Of a stretch of DNA of 64,000 nt, positions 12,575 to 26,560 are shown piece by piece. The stretch comes from Eulemur rufifrons (Eukaryota > Chordata > Mammalia > Primates > Lemuridae). Position 1 is the first letter of the stretch, and every line of letters begins with the position of its first letter. The stretch covers positions 47,590,001 to 47,654,000 of the forward strand of contig NC_090986.1 in NCBI RefSeq assembly GCF_041146395.1. Reading direction: 5' to 3'. The notes under the pieces were generated by a model. The model did no database searches, was not told where the DNA came from, and was given only the letters and a program-made list of their open reading frames with translations. The position numbers and the translations under genes are program-made.

Positions 12575-12780
12575 TGTTCTTTTTTTAAAAAAAGATTTGA
12601 AATAATTTTTAAATAGTTTAAGACTCAAAAGGAGTTGCCAATGTAGTACATAGAGTTTGTATGTGCCCACACCCAGCTTAGCCTAATGATGGTAGTATCT
12701 TATATAACCATGGCACATTGTCCATTTGTTCTAGCTCAGGCTTCAGTAACCAAATACAGAATATAGAGTAATAAAAAGGA
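12575..12780 (-). mobile_element. L1M 3'-UTR-like fragment, antisense
   Basis: The sequence around 'cccacacccagcttagccta' followed by 'atcttatataaccatggcac' matches the recalled antisense 3' part of old L1M elements. It is diverged and short, and strand follows from that comparison. Confidence 0.4.
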
Positions 12781-15700
12781 AAATGTACAGGGCAGTGTTC
12801 TGTTTGTCTGTTTGTTTCAGTTGATGCTTAATGCTGCCCTTGTAATAAAATTGGAGCAATTTCGATTCACCTTTCAAGATATATGAATATTTTCACCAGG
12901 TAATTGGGATATAACAACAATGAGGACAGAACTGAGCAAAGAACTAAGAGATAGAAGAGAGTGATTTAATTATTAACTTCATTATTCTTGAATGTCTCAT
13001 TTTCCTCAGCAATAAAATGAGTATAAATTTTCTTGGCAAGTATCTTTCACACGGTTGATTGGGGAATGAAAATTGGTTTTATTGACATACTTGAAAATGT
13101 ATATAAATTTTAAGATAATGTTCAAAGGTAAGGACTGATGGTCACTATATCCACCTTTCTTCATTGCTCTTTTACTTTATTAGTAAATCTACTTAAAACA
13201 AAGTTCATAATATTGGAATAATCTTTATAAAGTACTCTATAAATCATTAATTGACTATCTATATTAACACTGTATATGTTATACATTATGATTCCCAATT
13301 CCTAGATGAAAGAATTAAAGCCCAGATAAGCTATATGAGTTTCTCATGCTCATTAAACCAGTGAGTGGGTCAGAAACTTCAGTCAGATTCTTTCATTCCT
13401 GCAGTGCTAATGGCAGTAGATGCGTCACAGAGCCAGGACTAGGGTTGGGCAAGTGAAATGACTGAGGTATTTGCCTTAGGCACAAAATTTAATGGTGTGC
13501 TAAATTCAGTAATCAAGATAAATATTTAATGCATTATTTCAAAAAGTATATAATCAATAAAAATATCCATGAAGAACAAAATATCAAAATTTTTAAGAAA
13601 GACACATCTTATTACTGATTTTTCCTTTTGCCCCAGGCTACTGCATGTCTCTTAATGGCAATGGATATATGGATTAGCACATTGGACTCCAAAGTTGCAA
13701 TGCCTGTTTCTGGCACGTATTCATAGTAAAGGAAGCACATTAGTTCACATCTACAAGTCTAAATTTTCACATAGATAAAATGTTTACAACATTAATGACT
13801 ACTTGATAAGTTTTATGGCAGGATTAAAGAGACAAAGTGCTAGGCACATTGTGTGGCAATTTATAAACATTCAATACATGACATATAGTTAGTTTTAGTT
13901 CTTATTTATAGTTATACTTAAATGTAAGCATCTGTAAAATATATATATATACAGATATGCTAAAGCTCATACATTCACATAATCTCAAGAAAAACATAGT
14001 AGCCAAACAGTGAGCGAGTGTTTGTTCAATTTATTGCAATTAGAAGACTATCTTCACAGAATCTTGGAAATATTCCAAATAGAAAAATCGGAAAATGTAT
14101 TTATTGGGTTTTAGATTCAAGAGTGGATGATTTAAAAGACAGTCTTAAAGGGAAAGGAATTGTTTGAGATGGTTAAGTTTGACATAATATTTTTGGATTG
14201 GACACCACAGAGAGGAGAGGGCATAGATGTGGGTCTTGGTGAGCACACCATTAAACCTGAGAAATAATCTGCTTAGTTGTTTTACATATGTTTCAGGAAT
14301 AGTTATTTGCTGGAGCAAGTTGATAAGTTTTTTTTTAATTGTTATTAGCATTGTTTAACAGAGAGCCAGGCAATATTATGTTGCCTACATTTTTATCTCT
14401 TTCTCTCTATATATTCAAATTATCATGCCTTGTTAATTTTAACCCAAAGTTCAGTTCACTTTAATCTGTGATAACTAAATTCTATTTTTTAGTTCATTAA
14501 TAAATGTGTATCTAAAACATATCAACAAATTGACTGTCATTGAAACACAGGGTAGTTTACAAAGTCACCAGTGAGTGTTTATGTTTATGCTATTTTCTAG
14601 TTAGCTAGTATATTTTTAGAAAACTATTGCCTAAGTGGAATTTAATTAACGGATGTTAATGGATGTTTCTTAAACTATAGTCACCTAGGCTTTTTTTTTC
14701 TCTTTTAAAAATTCTAGGAGCCATCTAACTGAAATAGAAATACAAGTGACAGGTAGGCCAACCTGGGAACCCAGAAGACCATGTTTCAGTCCCTTGATGA
14801 GCCAAAATATTTAACTGGAACCAGTATGTATCTTCTTGCTGTTCAGCTGTAGAATTAAGAGGTTAAAATATATTACTCTTTATTCTATTCTATGCTTTGG
14901 ATATAACAATTTTTAAAATTATTTATTATTACATGTTACTGAAACTACAATGAAGGAAAGAAATTACATTAAAAGGACTTGGAAGTTTTGGAGACATTTT
15001 TTAAAAACCAGAACACAGCTCTTTTTTGTTGTTGTGGTTAACCCAAAGGCAAGATGAAAATCACAAAAGTTCTTAGTGTACTGTGCCTTTCTTTTAAAGT
15101 TGCAATTTATAACATGCCCATAATTGGTAAACATAGGTACCTGAAGGTGCATAAATCTTCATCACATCACATAATATGGTCATAGAAAAAGTGAGAAATA
15201 GATCTCTCAATATAACTGAAAGTAGCAGTACTTAAAGCAAGCCAAGTAAAATGTCTTTTGAATTTTATGTTTGTGGTCATGCTGAGAAAAGTGATATTAT
15301 ATTGACAATAGGCAAAGCACAGGTATAAAAGATTCTAGGAGAAAGATGAAGTTCTTGTTACATTATTCCTAGACAGCAATTATCAAGTCACACACATACA
15401 GTCAATAATCAGTTTCCCCATTGCTAGAAGTGTTCCAAAAACCTATTTACTTTTCTACTGAAATGTTGAATAATAGAAACTAATTGCATTAGATCTAAAA
15501 GCTGGTTTCAATAAATTGAAAGAAAAATACTCCCAATGCATTGCTGTTGTTTACTAATACTATATTTTTAATTCCTACAATTATTTATTTGTATTTCTGC
15601 AGGGTGTGTAAAATGCAACCATTTCATTCTTATGTTGAAATAATGAGAATACATGGTAGCATTGAAGAACAAAGTGTGAAGAAAGGAGAAAGGAGGAATA

Positions 15701-16848
15701 AGGAAAGAATCAGTGTGAGAGAAAAGGAGAAGCCCAAGGAAAAATAAAATTAATCCTGGAATCCCATTTTCATAAGCTTAATCAACTGTTATTACTAATT
15801 CTATAGACTACATCTCTCACAATGTCAAAATTTGGTACTTTATAAAGATTCTGCCTCAATAACCAATTGACGAACTCCTGAACCTATACAATGTTTCATC
15901 TGAACACCAACTATTCTAGAACATTGATTTCTGGCCTCTTGACTTAATTCAAGCCTATCCCTGGTTATATTGAGATTTCAGCCCCAAGAATAATCTCTGT
16001 CCCATTTTTATGTCCATATTTATAGCAGTCATTTTATTTATTATAGCTTTCCCTAAATGCAACCTTAATCTGTTTTCCAATCATTCAGGATTCCAAGTTT
16101 TTCTGCTTCATAGACAAAATCCAATGGAAACACTGTTTTAAATATGCTAACTATTTACGTATTTGTCTTTCTCTTAACTATCTTTAGCTAATAAGAATAC
16201 AATTTCATATATAAATGACTGTATCCCCAAGAATTTACATGTCACTATTTGACATTATGAGTTCACATTACTAACTTATGTACAAGGTATCCATTTACTT
16301 AAGTATATGTATTCACCATTAGTGTGCATATTTGCTGAAATGGTTTATAGTCTAAAATCTGGATAAAATTCAGCTTTTAGAAAGATATGTAGACCTTTTC
16401 ACAGAATTTTTAAAATCTCACATGCTGTATTTCCATTTATCACATCTGCTTCAATAAAGAATAGTTGCCATGTAATATTCACTTTTCCCATTTATGGCAC
16501 AAGTACCATCTAGTAAATCTGATTGTAAACCATGACACACATAAAAGTAGTTTAACTAATGCTGGAATATTTAATTCTCAACCCAGTTTCTTTTTCTTTG
16601 CAAAAAAAAATTAAGGAATGTAATGATTATTAATAACTATTAATTACTATTGCTTATTTCTGCATAAACACAGGCTTTTCTTTTACTTTTTCCTATCAGC
16701 CCTATTGACTCAGTTTAAAGACTCATAACTTTTTTGTTTGTTATCAAAACGGCCTATACACTCTTTTTTTCTCACTTAAAGCCCTTCCTTCTTCTTCAAG
16801 CAACCATAAGTGTTCTAGTGTTCTATCTAAACCATAGTTTAAAGCATG
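12781..16848. other. Unique AT-rich DNA with faint MIR-like scraps
   Basis: No gene was recognised. About 13750-13890 has a MIR-like order ('agtgctaggcacattgtgtg' then 'cattcaata'). About 13425-13500 resembles an old hAT-type repeat ('gccaggactagggttgggca'). Both are too worn to annotate firmly. The 68-codon frame at 15541-15747 has only a lysine/glutamate-rich tail and no family match. Confidence 0.4.
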
Positions 16849-16925
16849 GGGTCTCACTCTGTTCCCCAGGCTGGAGAGCAGTGGTGAGATCATAGCTCAC
16901 TGTATCCTTGAGCTCCTGGGCTCCA
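16849..16925 (-). mobile_element. Alu/FLAM-like monomer fragment, antisense
   Basis: The 'ggggtctcactctgttcccc' through 'gagctcctgggctcc' stretch is the antisense of a 7SL-derived Alu left monomer. Only about 77 bp remains, with no poly-T or target duplication. Confidence 0.65.
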
Positions 16926-16949
16926 CTGATAAATTATGTGATTCTTCTA

Positions 16950-19900
16950 CTTAGAAAGAGTGGTGATTTCAATCAGATTGTCTACGAGAGAACACTAGGA
17001 ATCACCAGGGTAGTGATGGGAAGCAACAAGTGTGGGTAAAGAGAAGAAGGAGAGGATTCAGGGCAAGTTGCCTTACTGGGGATTGGCTAAGAACTGGGAG
17101 AAAGATCCTGGATGTGAGGAAACAGTAAGAGAAAGTCTCCAGGGCTCCACACTCTGAGGAAATCTTTTATGATCTTGATTATAAGAGAATACCACAACCC
17201 ACACAGGTCTTGGACAAACTTAGAGAGCTGCTTGGAGATTGCACAGAGATGTTATTCCAAAAGAACTCATGCAGAATCCCACAGGCATCCATGCCTAGCA
17301 ACTTGAACAGGTGCCACTGGGAAAAGCTACATACTGGGAAACTATGGGCATACTTGCAGTCCCTGCACAGCTCTGAGGAGGGATAAATGAGCCCAAGCAC
17401 TCTCCTGCACCCCTGGGAAGGTCCCCACTGCCCTGCTGTGGGTTACAGTTGAGACTGAGGTCTGAGCAGACAGTATCTTCCACAATTACTTGCCCACACT
17501 GATTGCCTATATGGAGCCCCAGCCTTTTTGGTCATAGGCCCAAGGCACCATTTTGGGAATTTAAAGCCCAGCAGCACCCTGCTCTCAGGCTGAGTTTGGG
17601 CTGACACAGCTATAACTGCTTCACTCATGAGATGACATGAGTAGCCCAAGCTTATTAGGACAATTCCTACTGCCCTGCTATGCTATGGGCTGCTGTAATA
17701 CCAAGATGTGAATGAACGGCACTACCCCAGCATCCAGCCCATGCTATCTGTATGGAAGAGTCCCCACCCTCTCTGGTAACAACTTTAAGGAATAATTGAT
17801 GAAAACTTCCTAAGACTAGCAAGAGAGTTAGATTTCAGGCACAGGATGTCTAATGATCCTTATACAATGCAGTGCAAAAAGGACTTCTCTGTGATGTATT
17901 ACAATCAGAATGATTGTCAAAGTAAAAGAAAGGATTTTAAAACATCAAGGCAGAAGAAAATAGCATCTAGTCACCTATAAAGGAAACCCCATCATATTGA
18001 CAGTGGACCTCTCAGCTGAAACTTTACAGGCCAGAAGAGTGATGGCATTTTCAAAGTGATGAAAGAAAAAAATTGTCAGCCAAGTATTTTATATCCTGCC
18101 AGAAGAAGCTTCATAAATGAAAGAGAAATACAGTCTCTTCCAGGTAAGTAAATGCTGAGAGAACTCATCATCATTAGGCCAGCCCAAAGGAAATGCTCAA
18201 AGGAGTCATAAAGGTAGAAATGAAAGGTCAATATTCTCCATCATGAAAACACACACAAATATAAAAATCATAGGTCTTGTAAAATGATCACACAAAAGAG
18301 GAGGATAAAGAAATTAAGTGGCAACATGACAGAAGTTCAGCAAACTGCAAAGACAAAAAAGCAGAGAAAAACAAAGAAACAAAGAATTTATAATAAAATC
18401 AACCAAAAATATGACAAGAAAAAAGGCTCAAATATCAATATTAGCCTTGAATGTAAATGCATTAAATGCTCTGCTGAAAAGCTATAAATTAGTAGAATGG
18501 ATTAAAAAAAAACATGATTCAACTTGATGCTGCTTACAAGAAACCTAAATTACCCATAGAGACACACTGAATGAAAATAAAAGGGTAGAAAAAGATATTT
18601 CAACAAACAGAAACCAAAACCAAGCAGAGTAGCTATACTGACATCAGATAAAACAGACATTAAATCAAAAACAGTAAAACAAAACAAAACAAAAAAAAAA
18701 GGAGGTCATTATACAATGATAAAGGGATCAATTCAGTAAGAGGATATAACAATCCTAAATATATATGCACAAAACATTGGAGAACCCAGATTCACAAAAC
18801 AAATATTACTAGACCCAAGGAAAGAGATAGACAGCAGCACCTAAAGCATGGGGGACTTCAACATCTCACTCACAGCACTACATACATAATTGAGAGAGAA
18901 AATCAGAAAATCAATAAAGAAACATTGGACCTAAATTAGGCTTTATACCAAATTGACTTAACAGACATTTACAGACATCCCTTCCAACAACAACAGAATA
19001 TATGTTCTTTCTATCACCACATAAAATATTCTCCAAGATAGATGACATTTTAGGCCACAAAACAAGTCTTAACAAATTTTAAAAATCCACATTCTATCAA
19101 ATATCTTTTCAGACCACTGTGGAATACAGCCAAAAAACAATACAAGGAAGAACTTTAGAAAGTATACAAATATGTGGAAATTAAAGAACATGCTCCTGAA
19201 CAATCACTGGCTTAATGAAGAAATAAAGATGGAAATTTAAAAAAAAATTGAAATATTAATAAATGAAAATGTGAACACAACATCCCAAAGACTGTGGAAT
19301 TTAGAAAAAAGGACTACTAAGGGGGAAACTTATAGCATTAAATGCCTACATTAAAAAAGTAGAAATATCACAAATTAACAACCTAACATTGCACCTCATG
19401 GAATTAGAAAAACGTGAGAACAAACCAAACCCAAAGTTAGCAAAAGAAAATAAATAATAAACATCAGAGAAAAACTAAATGAAGACAAAAAAAAAAAAAA
19501 ACAAAGGATCAACAAAATGAGAGGTTGGTTCTTCAAAAAGATAAACAAAATTGATAAACCACTAGCTAGACTATCCAAGAATGGAAGCAAGAAGATCCAA
19601 ATAAACACAATCAGAAATAAAAAAGGAAACAATACAACTGATACCACAGAAATAGAAAAGATCATTAGAGACTATACATTCACAAACTAGAAAACCTAGA
19701 GGAAATGGGTAACTTCCTGAAAACATACAACGTCCTGAAACTGAAGAAATAGAATTCCTGAATAGACCAATAATGAATAGCTAGATTGAATCACTTGTAA
19801 AAAAAAAAATCTCTCAAGGAAAAAAAATTAAGGAACACATGGATTCACAGTCAACTTCTACCCAACTTACAAAGAAGAACTGGTTTCAATCCCATTGAAA

Positions 19901-20290
19901 TTGTTCTGAAAGATCAAGAAGGAGGGAATCCTCCCTAACTCATTCTACAAAGACAGTATCGCCCTGATTCTTAAGCCAGGAAAGGATGTATCAACAACAA
20001 CAATAAGACTACTGATGAATAAGATTAAAAAATCCTCACCAAAATATATGCTGCATGGTCTTGCTTATAAGCGAGAATTAAACTGTGGCAACACAAGGAA
20101 ACACAGAGTGGTATAATGGACATTGGACATTCATGGGCAAGGTTGGTAGGAGGTGAGGGATAAAAGATTACCCATGACATACAATGTACACTATTTGTGT
20201 AATAGGTACACTAAAAGCCCAGAGTTCACCACTATACAGTATATACATGTAACAGAATTCAACCTGTATCCCCTAAATCTTTAAAAAGAA
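16950..20290 (+). mobile_element. L1 retrotransposon, sense, with large internal ORF2 deletion
   Basis: A 5' region (about 16950-17800) leads to an ORF1 C-terminal region (about 17830-18250, with the characteristic 'aggaaaccccatcatattga' and 'tatatcctgccagaagaagc' stretches) and then ORF2 from about 18320. ORF2 is followed to the early RT region near 20048. The sequence then jumps to the L1 3' end ('cttgcttataagcgagaatt', then a 3' UTR ending near 20290), so most of ORF2 (RT and C-terminal domain) is missing. Open frames on the minus strand (17179-17649, 19396-19665) are shadows of L1. Confidence 0.85.
18320..20048 (+). pseudogene. L1 ORF2 pseudogene fragment (endonuclease and start of RT)
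   Basis: L1 ORF2 nicks target DNA and copies L1 RNA from that nick. This fragment covers the endonuclease half: 'aatattagccttgaatgtaa' (the NVNGL-type start), 'gatgctgcttacaagaaacc' (the CLQET-type block, near 18525), 'gtagctatactgacatcaga', and 'gcatgggggacttcaacatc' (the GDFN block, near 18850). It continues through the linker to the first RT blocks near 19920-20048. Frameshifts and stops occur throughout. The sequence is typical of an old L1MA/L1PB-age element. Confidence 0.8.
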
Positions 20291-20309
20291 TGTAAGTCAA
20301 TAATATTTT

Positions 20310-20500
20310 ACATATGCATTTCTATATGTAAACACTGCCCAGATCAGGAGAATATTTTCAAAACACAGAAGGCTTATTTGTAGAGCCCTTCCACTTAGTA
20401 TTTCCCCAGGATCACCATAGTCCTGACTTGTATCCAAGAGACAAGTTTTTGCTGTTGTTGAACTTCATAGAAATGAAATCACACAGTATGGTTAAAAAAA
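20310..20500 (-). mobile_element. L1M 3'-end fragment, antisense
   Basis: The sequence runs 'aacactgcccagatcaggag ... gaacttcatagaaatgaaat ... cacagtatgg', matching the recalled antisense 3' UTR of old L1M elements. An A-rich run follows at about 20492-20520. Confidence 0.55.
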
Positions 20501-21049
20501 AAAAAAAAGAAAGAGAGAGAGTGATAACTCAGTAAGTAAAGTACCTATCAAATAACATGCAAATAATGTAGGTTGCCATCAGGCTAAGATGTCTTGAAAT
20601 ATATTATTTTTTTCATTTTTTGCCTCTTCATATGGTATTCAAATATTGTCACATTTAACTTTTTAAACTTTGTTTATCAAATGTATCCTCTTATTACAAT
20701 ATCCAAGAAAAACATAGCCTCCTATATGCGTTCTTTGTAAATCTCCCATAAGAGGTAAATTCTGGCCACAAAGAATTCTGAGATCCCCCAAGACAATGAC
20801 GAGAAAAGTTATAGGTTGCTTGAAATGAAAGTTACAAGATGTTGGAGCTAAACCAATAATGGCCTTCAGGAAACACAAATTTTTCTTGTTAGGTTGGAAG
20901 ACAGAAGCAGCGTGTAGGGTCATGTAAACTGAGATTTTTTTTTTAGTTAAATGGAAATCCTCCTTAAATAAATGTAATAACTGGGTGTGGTCTGAAAATA
21001 GAATTGGATTAAAGTGAAAAACAGATTACTGGAAATGACGGGATGAGTT
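20501..21049. other. Unique AT-rich DNA
   Basis: Begins with an A-rich and GA-rich simple stretch (20492-20522). No gene was recognised; the 86-codon minus frame at 20663-20923 has no family features. Confidence 0.4.
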
Positions 21050-21300
21050 TTATACAAAACAAAGTCCATGCTTCAGAATGCAGCAATAAACATAGATATC
21101 CTATGATTTTATTTATATGACCCTCTAGAAAAGAAAAAAACTAAAGAGAAAAAAAAAAACGAACAGTGATTACAGGGGCTGAGGTTCTGGAAAATAATTA
21201 AAAAGAGGCAACAAGGGAAAGTTATATCTGAAAATACATGAGTGACTTCACTTCCTACAACATATAAACAAACTCTTAATATAGTTAACAAATATTTATT
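21050..21300 (+). mobile_element. L1M 3'-region fragment, sense
   Basis: The order 'cctatgattttatttatatg' then 'cagtgattacaggggctgag' matches the sense 3' part of old L1M ORF2/3' UTR. Diverged, with no tail seen. Confidence 0.5.
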
Positions 21301-23669
21301 GGGTCTAGCTTATGTTTACTCTATATCCTTAATGTTCCTTTCTTTCCTTTGTTGGGAACACACATGCAAAGTGGTGGCTTTGGTGACTTCAGTATAATAA
21401 TACAGAGGAAATAAATGAAGGTTTTATGAGAAATCTTCCCTAAATAGTCCCTTTATGGGCCCTGAAATTCCTGGTATTGCTGTCTTCTTCTGCCTGAGAG
21501 TATGGCAAAGAGAGTAGGAGGGAGTGGGGTAGCTAGTAAGTGGCAGAGAAAGAAATTAATGATCCAAGGCTGATGTTTTCAAGCATACCTACCTCTGTTT
21601 ATTTCTTCCGAGAACTAAGTTACTATATATATATTGTTAACAAGGAAAATTTACAGTGCAATGTTTTCAAATAATGAGTAAAATGGCCCTCTTCCTTTGA
21701 GTTCATGAGTACCTGAGCAGTTACACTTCTCCTACTTTGCAAATTTGTTCAGATGTTCTGTGGAGGCATAGTCTTACCTGCACCATGGACAATTTCTATG
21801 TCAGCCTCTATTTTCTAAATAGACATTCATATGAGGAGTTCACCAGAGTTTGAACAGTTGAAGAATCTCTCCTGCAGGAAGAAAGCCAGGGAAAATTGAT
21901 CAATATCTAAATATTCCTTGCAATCACATTAAATAGGAAACAATTTTTTTTTGGCTTAAACGTTTCCTAGAGTCCTGAAATTTCTATTTCATTGCAGTAA
22001 AAGACTATATAAATTAATCTAAGCACAATCTTGCTTAGAGATGAGAGACATACCTAATGTTGGGTAAGCCCTAGAAAGAGGGAGGTAGTATATGGAGGAA
22101 AATATTTTGAGAATAAAAATAATTGGCATCAAGTCTGCAAATTGAAGCATTGTTTTTAAAATTTTGACACTGAAATTTAACCATATCTGCTGCCAGGAAG
22201 ATAGGGCAGAAAAAAGTCATTTTTTAATTATTCTATTGAAAGGGACTCTTGAAATTTACAAACACAAGTATTGAGACACAATAGAAACATGGATAAAACA
22301 CCAAATTTGTATGCAAAATCACCAAAAATACACAATTTGTATTTTGTAGCTCGTTCATACATATGTACTTTATTGTTACAGAACAGAGGAAATGCTGCAC
22401 AAAACTAGCTGAACTGTTCTTATTTTACTTCATGATATGTGTATATTCTACCAATACTCTCTACTTCAAGCTTACTAATGATTAAGAAAAGACTGAAATA
22501 AAGGGATAATGGGTTTGCTTATCTTTCCCTTCCCAGGCCTTGCTTTTAACACATGTACTAGGCTATTACAGGGAAGTAGTATAAGTAAGAAAGGATATGG
22601 TAGGGCTGTGTGGTGATTCCTGTTTGGTAGAATGCCATTACTTTCTTTCTGTGCTTGGACCAAGTTATGGGTTGAGTGGAAAATGTAGCCTCTCTTGTAC
22701 TTGGTACTTTGTGCTGGCTTTGAGACTCACTGAATTTCCACTCATTTTGAGTGATACAAAATTTTTTCTCATGAGCCATCACAAGTGCTATAGGTGAATG
22801 GGTTTGCAAGGAAAGGTGGACACAAATATTTCATGTATCTCCTCTGCTCATGCACATAATCCATTGTCTTTGTTTTGACAAAGGCATGTTTAAGAAATTA
22901 AGACATTGGATTGAAATTCAATTAAAAAATCAAAAGCAGCAAGAACAGAGCATTAAATCAAGCCCAATTTGACTGCACAGGTCACACACCCATGAAGCCA
23001 ACCCCATAGCTCTTTTAGATCCTAAGCTGTGGGGCCATATAGGACAAGTACAATAACACTTTCTGAAATTAGTACATGACAACAGAGGATAGTGAACAAA
23101 TTACATGTCAGTGTACTTTCTTGCAAAGGGCATAGTAGCCAATTTGATAAAAGCAATCATGCTGAGGAGGTCCAGTGAATAGGCCGAGTGGGTCTGACCA
23201 GTTATTTGACGAGGTTGATAGTGATAAAATAAAGTTAAGTAGACCCAGGAATTAAACAATCGTTTTTTAAATAACTGTGAATGGTAGTAAAGTAATTTTT
23301 TGATTTTGGTGGTCAGTAAGCAGAGGATGGGTGCAGAAGTCATAAAATCATGATTCCATCATTATTAACTCTGTTATGATAGATAATTTAAGAAATTAAG
23401 CAAAGGGGAATTTAAACTCAGTAAAAACAGGCAGCTAAGTCCCCCAGAGCCACTGCATTCCATGTGCTTCCAACATAATGCAGGTAAAATTGACTCAACA
23501 AAAGTAAGCACTCAAAAGAGTTGTTATTATTATATTTTATATTATAATTAGTAATGTATTATATTATTATATAATTGTATGACAATATTATTATCTAAAC
23601 AGTTGAAAATAGAGGAGATTATCTTCTCAGTGAAGTTTCCTAAGTTTCTCTAAGACAAGGGCTACTAAT
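21301..23669. other. Unique AT-rich DNA
   Basis: No gene or clear repeat. Opposing open frames at 22475-22809 overlap each other on both strands and look fortuitous. Confidence 0.45.
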
Positions 23670-23684
23670 AAAATGGTTACTTTT

Positions 23685-24031
<347 letters not shown>

Positions 24032-24046
24032 AAAATGGTTACTTTT

Positions 24047-25794
24047 CATACATAAACAATTCTAATAAAAAACTCTGAATTTTATTCTATATTTATACTA
24101 AACTGTGGCTATAAAAGTTTATATGAAAGAGTTAACAGGACTAACTCCTTAAATATTCAGATAAAAAAAGGAAGGCAACGATGTTGTAAACCAATTTATA
24201 TTCCTCAGGTCTGATGAATTTATGAATGGCATCTCCATGTGTTCAGTAGTTCCTCTAAGGCTATAAGTGTGTGTGTGTGTGTGTGTGTGTGCATGTGTTT
24301 GTGTGTGTACATTTTCAGGAATTTGGCTTACTCTATAAGATAATGAACATAGTTGTCTCTTTAAGTGATTGAGTCCCCTGAGTTTTTTCTAAAGGGTATA
24401 TAGAATTCTTCTGTACATAGGCAAATTAAACATAATCATGACATGGTATAGGAATTAAATTCTTAATTCCTATAAATTTAGGCTTAGCAGCTGCTCCATG
24501 AACCACAAAGATAATTATTATGTATACTATTTTTGTTTTACTCTATCAGGTCTAAATTTATCAAATAACTGTTGAGGATAGTAATTTCTGATATAAGTTT
24601 AGGGTCCGCACAAATTTGGGCAGATCTCTTACAATTGTTCTAACACAAGGCTGTAATACGGCATATGCTTTTTATTATGATAATACGATAGTACTGAAAG
24701 CAAATTCAGATGAACACATGATGTATTATGATTTCAATTATTTTTTAAAAACCCTCTATTTTAGTTTATGTTATAAAACTTTAATTCCTGAGATTGACAA
24801 TGCTCAATAAAAATGTAGACTGTTAATAAATCCAAGTATAAAATTATTTTTAAAAATACAAATATTCTGAGTCAAGGAGCAACACTAAATTTTTTTAAAT
24901 GTTTCTACCTTTAGATGCATCTGAGTCAGTGGCCATATTTTCCTTCATTTTAATCTATATGTTTGGTGCCTTAGGGAGAAAAAAATTAATTCTTATTTCA
25001 TGAACACCTGAACAGACTTCAAATCTAGATGAATGACACTATTACCTGGATAGATAATTCATTTTTCTATGGTGACAATCTGCCGTAATGTTTCAGTAGT
25101 GCTGCTTTCAAAATAGATGTTAGATGCTCAAAACTATGCTTTAGTCCCTGAAGTGACAATTAAAGAAAGGTATCATGAATGAGTATTTAATATGGAACCA
25201 ATATAACACACAAAAAGCAACTATTCTTTTTTGTATAATTAAATGGTATGAATTAGTAAGGAGGTAATATTCGTATTTTAGTATATTTATGATATATGAC
25301 AATGACGTTTTTCATCTCTTTTCCCCTAACGATACCTAGAGAGCCTTAGATGAAAATGTCTGTAATATAACAGAATTTTTCAAAAAATGGAGAGGACAGC
25401 AACATTGAATTTTCATGTATCATGTCAAACAACTGATAGACTTAGGGATCCCTGGGGCATTATATAATATATATCCTTAGCAAATGGCTGGTAACCTGAG
25501 GTTCCTTCCTGTATAAATATTGCTATAGAATAGACATAATCACAGTAATAAATGCAATAGGATTTTAATTAAATGGATATAACATACTGTTTATGGACAG
25601 ATGAAAAAATAGTACTTGACACCTCAAAGCCTTTAGAGAAATTGGCCCACCTTTTTGGGCATTGAAGAAAATTCTGAAAGGCCAAGAACAGATGCCTTGT
25701 GAACAGATTCCTTTAAAAACCTGTCCAACATATACTCCTTTTATATTTTTAGTATTTGACATAATTATTTAGTATTTCATTCAGTTTTCTTTTC
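24047..25794. other. Unique AT-rich DNA with a GT microsatellite
   Basis: No gene was recognised; the (GT)n tract at 24267-24308 is listed separately. Confidence 0.45.
24267..24308. repeat. (GT)n microsatellite, interrupted
   Basis: About 12 pure GT units, a 'gcatgtgttt' interruption, then four more. Confidence 0.95.
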
Positions 25795-25955
25795 CTTTTT
25801 TTTCTTTTAGATGAGGTTTCATGATGTCACCTAGCTGGAGTTCAGGGGCTCCGTATAGCTCTTTATAGCCTTGGACTCCTCGGATCAAGCGATCCTCCCA
25901 CCTCAGCCTCCCAAACAGCTGGGATTACAGGTACAAACCACCATGCCCAGCTCAT
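25795..25955 (-). mobile_element. Monomeric Alu (FLAM/FAM-like), antisense
   Basis: Starts with a T-rich run and reads 'gatgaggtttcatgatgtca ... cacctcagcctcccaaacag ... accaccatgcccagct', a single antisense 7SL-derived monomer. It is diverged and lacks a second monomer. Confidence 0.75.
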
Positions 25956-26560
25956 ATAATTTTATAAAACATAAGGGATTTCCAAATCTAAAATTTCATT
26001 CTTTTATTTTCCTCATGTAGATTCAGGCTTCTATCTTCTATTATTTCCTTTAGCTTCACGTATTTCTTTTGGCACAGTTTTTCTGACAATAAATTATTTC
26101 ATATTTTGGCCTGTTGAAAATTATTTGTTTTTACTTTTTAGGATAATTTCTCCAGGATATAGATTCTAGGGTTTTTTTTTTTTTTTATCTTTTAGCAATT
26201 AAAAAATAATATTCCATTGTCTTCTGGGCTCCATCAATTTCTACTGCAATGCTAACTTTCTTGGCTGTTTTTGTCTTTGTTTTTCAGCCATTTGACTCTT
26301 GATTTGCCGATTTATGGTTTTATCTGTATTATTTTGCTTGGTGTTTGCTGAGATTCTAAGATCTGTGAGTTGATATCTTTTCACAATTTTGGAGTATTTT
26401 TGGCTATTATCTCTCCAGATACTTCTTTTGTGCCATTATTTCTCTTTTTGTTTTTCTCTGTTTGTGTCTATTTTGAATAATTTCCATTGAATTGTCTTCA
26501 TGATCCCTGATACTTTCCTCAGTTGAGTCTAGGATACAAGAAAACCCTTCAAACGAATTA
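25956..26560 (-). mobile_element. L1M 3'-UTR fragment, antisense
   Basis: Contains the antisense L1M pattern 'tgcttggtgtttgctgagat', 'gatctgtgagttgatatctt' and 'ggctattatctctccagata'. It adjoins the Alu monomer on its left. Diverged, truncated at the right end. Confidence 0.65.

Noticed and set aside
16849..16925. A 7SL RNA gene
   Set aside because: The similarity is to an Alu monomer fragment; too short and antisense, with no Pol III gene context.
17179..17649. Three minus-strand open frames of 62-73 codons
   Set aside because: They are antisense shadows of the sense L1 5' region.
19396..19665. Hydrophobic 89-codon minus frame resembling a membrane protein
   Set aside because: It is the antisense of A-rich L1 ORF2 DNA, which automatically encodes Phe/Leu-rich peptides.
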